A DNA stretch of 64,000 nt from Aristolochia californica (taxonomy: Eukaryota; Streptophyta; Magnoliopsida; Piperales; Aristolochiaceae). The position numbers were made by a program, and so were the translations under genes. The notes beneath the pieces are model-generated. The model saw only the letters and a program-made list of their open reading frames with translations. It ran no database searches and was not told the origin of the DNA. Positions 58,457 to 64,000 of the stretch are shown one piece after another. The stretch covers positions 372,001-436,000 of the forward strand of contig JARWKL010000010.1 of the NCBI GenBank assembly GCA_029961685.1, read 5' to 3'. Position 1 is the first letter of the stretch. Each line of letters opens with the position of its first letter.

Positions 58457-61400
58457 ATGAGAAAGAGAGAGCGGGAGAACCCTTGTGGGGTTTGTGGGCA
58501 TTATCACAAGTACGAACAAGGGGAGGTTTGTGGAATCTGTGGGCATCGAGTCCCCGCTTCTTTTGAGATATCAGGGCCTCCGAGCAGCGCGTTCCCGTCT
58601 GAGATATTACCTGATTTTCTTTACCTGGGGAGCTATGATAACGCATCTCGTGCCGAGCTGCTGAAGACTCAAGGAATTTCCAGGGTTCTTAACGTAAGTA
58701 TTTTTTCTCACTTTGTGAATTATTGGAGTTGGGACTGTTATTCGTTGCTCACATAACTTGCTTTCAACTGTTCATAAGTTCGTCCGTCACGGCATTCTTC
58801 TCTGCGACGGAGCTTGTAACTTTTATAATTTAAAATTTCTTTTGCTCCTTATATTGAAGATTCTTCGGTCAGGAATTACTGTGATGCTTGGGTGATAAAT
58901 TTTCTGTTGAATGCAGGAAAACATGGTGAAGGTCATACTGACTTTTAGTTATTTATTGCTTGTAGAATTTCCGGATTAGTGGCTTGTAGATATTCGTGTT
59001 TAGTACTTCGACCTGTGTTCTTAGGCTGTTTGAGAAGTCTCTGCAAATTCTGTCACACTTGGTACCGGCCTGACAGCTGCTTTGTCCTGGTTCTTGCCAA
59101 TATTTGATTTATCTATCTATTTTGTTTTCACTAGACTTTATCGGATGTTATTCTACATCTTATTCGTTATTTCTAGGTGGATGATAAACATATGTTTGCA
59201 GCAACTAGAATACCTAAAACCAGAAGTTCAATATGCCAAAGACTGAGGGCACTGACACCATTTGGTTCGATGACTTAATACAGCAAAGCATGCAGATAAC
59301 TTGTCTATAGATAATAAAAATATCATTCGTACTTTATCTTTGAAGGGAAGAAAATTTTGAAGATGCAATTTACCGCAACATCTGTGAAAATAGTAACAAT
59401 TTTCTTGGCTTAACGAAAGTGATGAGACAAGGTTTTTCAGGGCATTTCAAGCAATAAATCAATCACATAATTCAGTCTCTTGTGGTCAACAACAGTCAAA
59501 AGTGGCAAATTTCTTCTGCTTCTTTAGGTATGTGCCTTTGTAACATCTGTTCCCTCATATGAGGATACTGCTTCATAAAAATGAATCACCTTTTTGTGTG
59601 ATTTCAAAAGACGAGGAAGAAATTTTACTCAGTTGCTCAAATTGGAGCACTGGGTGAAGTTGCTGCTTCTCCAGTCATGTCATTTTAGTGTGTGTCTAGT
59701 TCCTCCCTGTTAATCAGTTAAAAGGTGGCTTTGGACAAAACTGACTCCATTGTCTCCTGCTCTAAGGTTTTTCCATATGATCATGAATAGTCTCTCTTTC
59801 TAGACAGAACACTCAATTTATGTGACTTCTATAAGGATTGTACGAGCAACTAATTGAAGAGCAAAAAGTAACGGGTAGTGATTCAAAGTTTAGGACTACC
59901 TCAACCTTTTCATCTGCTTAAGACCATTTAACTCTATGTTGTTCTTTATGGTTGCAAATGAAAAACTTGAGTGCTCTTGAGTTTATAGAAGTTGTGTTAT
60001 TGTGGCATTACTTATAACTGTGGTTGTTAGAACAAGCATTCTTTTCTGTTCTTTTTTTTTGTCAGAGCAATGAGACAAGAGAATTCGTTAAGAAGGACCG
60101 AAAAGGGCAATTGGATAAGAGAGAGAGAGAGACCAGAAATCATGAAGGGAGGGAAGTGCTGAAAGCAAGATGCTGGACTGACCTCTTCCCTAGCCAACCT
60201 ATCTACTACTCAATTCACAACCTGGTGAACGTGCTGCCAGCAAATGCTTTTGGAACTACTGATGTCCTCAATCTCATAAAAATACTAAAGGAAGTGACCC
60301 CATTGGAGGCAATCCCCTATGACCCACGTGTTAGGAATTAAATGCCCTAATTCAAAACTAGCGAGAGCAATAATAATTGCAGAAGAAGAAAAAACAAACA
60401 CGAAGAACACAAGATTTATACAGGTTCGCCTCAAGGTAAGACTACGTCCAATCTTCTGCCACTGCAATAATCCACTATGAAGATGAAAATAGTTTACAAG
60501 AGAAATCGCACACACGTGTTTTTCTCTAACCTCTCTCAGCCGCAACTGATGATCTTACTCCGGGTGATCTTACCATGATATAAGCACTGGAAAATCTCCT
60601 TCAACAACTTAAGGGGTCGAGAACCTCTCAAATACAATCTAAGCCCCAGTAGAAAATCCCTGAGCTTGGCTGTAGTGGACTCACTATGTCCAAAAAGCAC
60701 AAAGTAGACAAAGAGAATCATCCCCATAGTGTCCTTTGACCACCCCCTCCACCTACGGGCCCAGGATTTCCTATTGAGCTACCATCAAAATTGAGTTTTA
60801 ACCAGATTTCTGAAGGTAGGTTCCAAGCAACTGGCTAGGCAATGGGATGCGGGGCCAGATGAATGATTAATTACCAGTTTCTCCTAATGATTGAGCTGGG
60901 AAGATAAGAGATGTCCTTTAGCTTACTTGCCCAAAATAAATGTTATGCATTTTTTTTTGCAATGATTCCTTCCAGAGATGTTATCTTACCCTAAAAATTT
61001 CTTCTATTGTGCTCATTCATAGGGGACGGCTTGGGAAAGGAGGGGGGAAGGCACATCTATAGGCCAATTTTGAGGGAGAAAGCTGACTGAATTTGCAGTG
61101 TGACTGGACCATGGATAAGGATCTCATTGATGGATTCTGGATGATTTGCATGGAGCGTTGGTAGGTAGTGATGATCTTCTCCTAGTTGACCCACCAAAGA
61201 AAGTGGAGAGCCTTAGGCGGGGCTGTAATTTTCCAGAGGACCTGACCAAGAGAGGAAGGATCAGGGGTACCTCCCCAAACAAATGCATACCAAGAAGCGA
61301 CCTTGAAGTTTCTAGAGGGGTCCCAAATCCACATCACGGTGTCATGGCCCCAAGCCTTCACATATTTGGCTTCTAGCAGGGTGAGAAGGTTGGTTGCCTT

Positions 61401-62758
61401 CAAGGATTCCTCATCCAAGAGGTGTCTTCTAAGGTTAAGGTTTGAAGAGCAGCTGTTAAGGTGTTTGATGAAGGAATCTTTGACAGTCAATATAGGGTTA
61501 ATTGCCACTTAATAAACGCTTGGGAAAATATTAGCCAGGCAGCCATCACCAAGCCAAGGATCATTTATGTTAGCCAGGCAGCCATCACCAAGCCAAGGAT
61601 CACATATGATAGCCATGTAGCCATCACCAAGCCAAGGATCATTTCAAAAGGAAGTGTGGTCGCCACATCTCACATGAATGAAATATCCAAACTCCACTGA
61701 AGAGCTCAGCTTACTAATGGATTTCCACAGATTGGATGCTCTGTTGAGGGGAAGACATGGGGGGGTCAAAAGGGAGTTGCTATAATGGTATTTTCATTGA
61801 ATTATTGCACAAGTTATTTCTCTCATTACCAAACTTCCATAGCCACTTAGAAAGAAGAGCAAGTATTCTTTATGGTCATGAGTGTTGGTACAACGACCAT
61901 GTCTTGGGTTCAAGTCATGCCAGGGGGAAATGGGTGTAGTGTGCACATGTGATCAATACTTTTTTTAAAAAAAGACGCAAAATTTAGAAAAGATGAGTGT
62001 GACAGAAAGTATAATGTTGAGTTAGATTGGCTACACTAGGATTATTAGACTTGAAGCAAACATAGTAGAGGCCATGTAGGAATGTCACCAACAGACAACG
62101 AAATAAGAGAGCTGTTTAATGGTTCTGCTCAATGTATTTTTACTAGTTCTGTGGAGAAAAAGGTTTTTATGGATATTATTCTGAGGACAATTACAAAATA
62201 GAAAAAGGCTGAAAATGACATGGATTGAAGTTGTAAATGAAACTTATTTCTTACTAAAATGAAAAAAATCCATTTCCATTTAATATTATTGATTATTATC
62301 CTGTATTGTGGAGCCCTTTGGCTCAGAAGCCGCATTAGAAGAGGGCCTTTGAGCCAAAGGGTATTGTGTGTGAGTAATCATCATTAAAAAAAATCCTATA
62401 TTATCGTATGCCTCCTTACCGAACTAATTGGTACTCCATCTTGTCTTTGCTAAAAGAATGAAACTTCTCCATTCTCTTTTTCTTAACATTCACTATTATT
62501 GTTAATACTGTTCTTAAAGAAATTCATTATTATTGTATTTATTGTCATTTGAATGATTCATGTTTACTCTATATTGTTCATTTACAGCCTTTTTTGGTGT
62601 TTTTCAAAAGAAAACATTTCTCGATTTACTCTTCTGTGTTTGATCTGTACGTTTGCAGACAGTACCTGCTTGTCAGAATCTATACAAGAACTCTTTCACA
62701 TATCATTGCCTCCAAGATGAGAAGATGTTGCAATTTGATGATGCCATTAACTTTTTAG
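58457..62758 (+). CDS. IBR5: IBR5 dual-specificity phosphatase, 5' part (gene continues past right edge)
   Basis: Homologue of Arabidopsis INDOLE-3-BUTYRIC ACID RESPONSE 5, a phosphatase that modulates auxin and abscisic acid responses. Two coding exons lie in the window: 58457-58693 (79 residues) and 62659-62758 (33 codons plus one base). Exon 1 starts MRKRERENPCGVCGHYHKYE and has two CxxC pairs (CGVC, CGIC), then FPSEILPDFLYLGSYDNASR, the start of the phosphatase domain. Exon 2 reads TVPACQNLYKNSFTYHCLQD then EKMLQFDDAINFL, matching the family in order. The catalytic HCxxGxxRS exon is not in the window. The ATG at 58457 gives the family N-terminus exactly. Intron 1 is 3.97 kb and carries a reversed Copia-like LTR fragment, a LINE remnant and a minisatellite. 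Confidence 0.92.
60329..60560 (-). mobile_element. Reversed fragment of a Copia-like LTR
   Basis: Starts TGTTAGGAATTAAATGCCC and continues with ACTAGCGAGAGCAATAATAA, AGGTTCGCCTCAAGGTAAGAC and AAATCGCACACACGTGT. This is the inverse of the 3' half of the LTR at 8043-8543 in the same order. The remaining part is lost or too diverged to recognise beyond about 60560. Confidence 0.7.
60561..61510 (-). pseudogene. LINE remnant with zf-RVT domain
   Basis: On the minus strand, 61182-61508 reads WGHDTVMWIWDPSRNFKVAS, WYAFVWGG and LWKITAPPKALHFLWWV, the typical zf-RVT region downstream of plant LINE reverse transcriptase. A stop follows directly. Further along the minus strand, a broken frame (SLCLLCAFWT near 60680) resembles the usual region after zf-RVT. 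The reverse transcriptase proper is absent. Confidence 0.65.
61533..61649 (+). repeat. 39-bp minisatellite, three copies, in IBR5 intron 1
   Basis: AGCCAGGCAGCCATCACCAA units start at 61533, 61572 and 61611. The period is a multiple of three, so the tract is open in one frame with a 13-residue repeat (AITKPRI), but no gene is attached. Confidence 0.92.
62314..62361. repeat. Short perfect inverted repeat (12-bp arms)
   Basis: CCCTTTGGCTCA at 62314-62325 and TGAGCCAAAGGG at 62350-62361, with a 24-nt loop. It lies in IBR5 intron 1. Confidence 0.85.
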
Positions 62759-64000
62759 GTATGTATTTTCGTACTTCATGTGTCATGATTCATACTAGCG
62801 TTTTTTTTTTACCATAATAAAAAATGAGAAGTATTGCATATTTCAAAACCATGTATTTATTTCTTATGTTTGCTCCTCCCTTTTTTGTTTTGTTTTGTTT
62901 TAAGCTCACGCTCTCTCTGTTTTTGTCTGTTGATGTTTAACAAGCTTCCATCTATCAAAGAAAAAAGTCTGAGGATCAATGATTGCTTTGGGGTGGGATG
63001 GGGGATTGGAATTCTTTTTTTCTGTTTTTTGAACTCGTGATTCTTAGCTGTAGGATTCAATATTGTGAGTCTCTAGGGTATCATGCTGTATGACTATCAG
63101 TTTCTCGAGTTTAAGAAGAGGTGACCCTCCAACTAGGCCCCCCCTCCTTAATTTGTATCTCCTTGCCTTCAGGCATTGGAATAAAAATATCCTTTCTCCA
63201 GAAAAAAAAAAAGAGTATTATCATTAAAAAAAAGATTCTGAGGTTTTGGTCGAACGGTCTATATTTTCAAATTGCTACAGCTATATTTCTTTGTAGTTTT
63301 AAGTTCCTGTTTCTGATCTGATACAGAGCCCTGATGCGATTTAGAATGTATTCAGTGTGTTATTTTGTGTTTTACCATTTTTTAGTTTATAATATTATAG
63401 GGTATTTTTCTTAGAAATAAGATACTTAGAAGTATCATGCCTGTATATTAGTCCGGGACAAAGTTTATCACATTCCATTAACATTTTGTAGAAGCCTACT
63501 TGATGTACAAAATTGGAGAAATGTTGTTTGACTTGAACTTGGTTATGAATATTTCAATGAGTGAATTAATAGCATACATAAAAAAAATATCTGTTTGTTT
63601 GGTCTGACACACCTAAGTCATCATGTGTAGAGTGAAAAACTGATTAAGATATGTAAAACTCAGTTAAGAAATGAGTTTTGTTATACACCTAGTCAATAAA
63701 CTCTGCAAAAAAACTTACTCAATTCAAAAGGGTTGGCCGGAGTCTTTTAAATTGTCTTGCTACTTATAATCCACTTTTTCTGCTTTGAACTCACATACAA
63801 AAGATGGGCAAGTCCTCTTGTAAATTGTTGTAATTCATAAGATATCTTCTTTTTTCTCTTTGTCATGTCATGTCAGGGATGTCTTACAATAATTGTCTTT
63901 GAAATTTGTGTCATTTAGTGTTGGTTTAGATACATAATTTGGACATATGAAAGTACTGCTTTAAGAAAAGAACAATTAAGTGAACTGGTCAAACTGGTTA
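62759..64000. other. IBR5 intron 2 (incomplete)
   Basis: Sequence after the donor GTATGT at 62759 to the right edge. I searched for the next exon, which should carry the phosphatase signature, and did not find it. No other gene seen. Confidence 0.6.

Noticed and set aside
61461..61700. Repeat-containing + strand ORF in IBR5 intron
   Set aside because: Open only because the 39-bp minisatellite period is divisible by three; no supporting gene signals.

Overview
The window is nuclear DNA from a flowering plant, probably a eudicot. It has AT-rich introns with canonical GT-AG borders, plant-specific gene families (JINGUBANG-type WD40, type I MADS AGL80-like, IBR5, GDSL lipases), decayed LTR and LINE retrotransposons, and no bacterial operon structure. 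The species cannot be named from the sequence alone. Exon-intron models were assembled by hand from splice signals, reading phase and protein similarity. For every multi-exon model closed within the window, the exon lengths sum to a whole number of codons.

Layout from left to right. A GDSL esterase/lipase is cut by the left edge (1-551, +) and followed by a complete paralogue (2163-4385, +). Tail-to-tail with it is an acyl-protein thioesterase (4830-10883, -), whose 4.6-kb first intron holds a LINE RNase H remnant and a solo Copia-like LTR. A 1.24-kb Mutator-like element with a 9-bp target duplication (11552-12789) separates its 5' end from an intronless JINGUBANG-like WD40 gene (13305-14753, +). 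Next come an MPC2-type mitochondrial pyruvate carrier (15536-18930, +), the autophagy protease ATG4 (19563-24154, -), a ubiquitin-like/WLM/PUB metalloprotease (26203-31331, -) and a small nuclear-type protein with an EAR-like motif (33992-37725, -). A divergent AT-rich intergenic region leads to CIP111, a tandem AAA ATPase of the CDC48/AFG2 class (39212-50184, +). An intronless AGL80-like MADS gene (52041-52796, -) follows, then the first two coding exons of the phosphatase IBR5 (58457-62758, +), which runs off the right edge.

The genes do not form a pathway cluster. The only thematic link is that two neighbours, the WLM-PUB protease and CIP111, belong to protein families connected with CDC48, and this may be chance. 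The most unusual signals are: (i) a 54-bp in-frame tandem duplication of an exon end in the thioesterase gene, which creates two identical GTAAGT donors; (ii) an intron in the WLM-PUB gene that fits perfectly by phase and homology but ends in GG instead of AG, so retention would truncate the PUB domain; (iii) four ~120-bp TRIM-like LTRs with tRNA-Met primer-binding sequences packed as a palindrome within 640 bp of a CIP111 intron; (iv) the Mutator-like element, which has long terminal inverted repeats and an internal tandem-repeat core. No wholly new multi-gene system was found.
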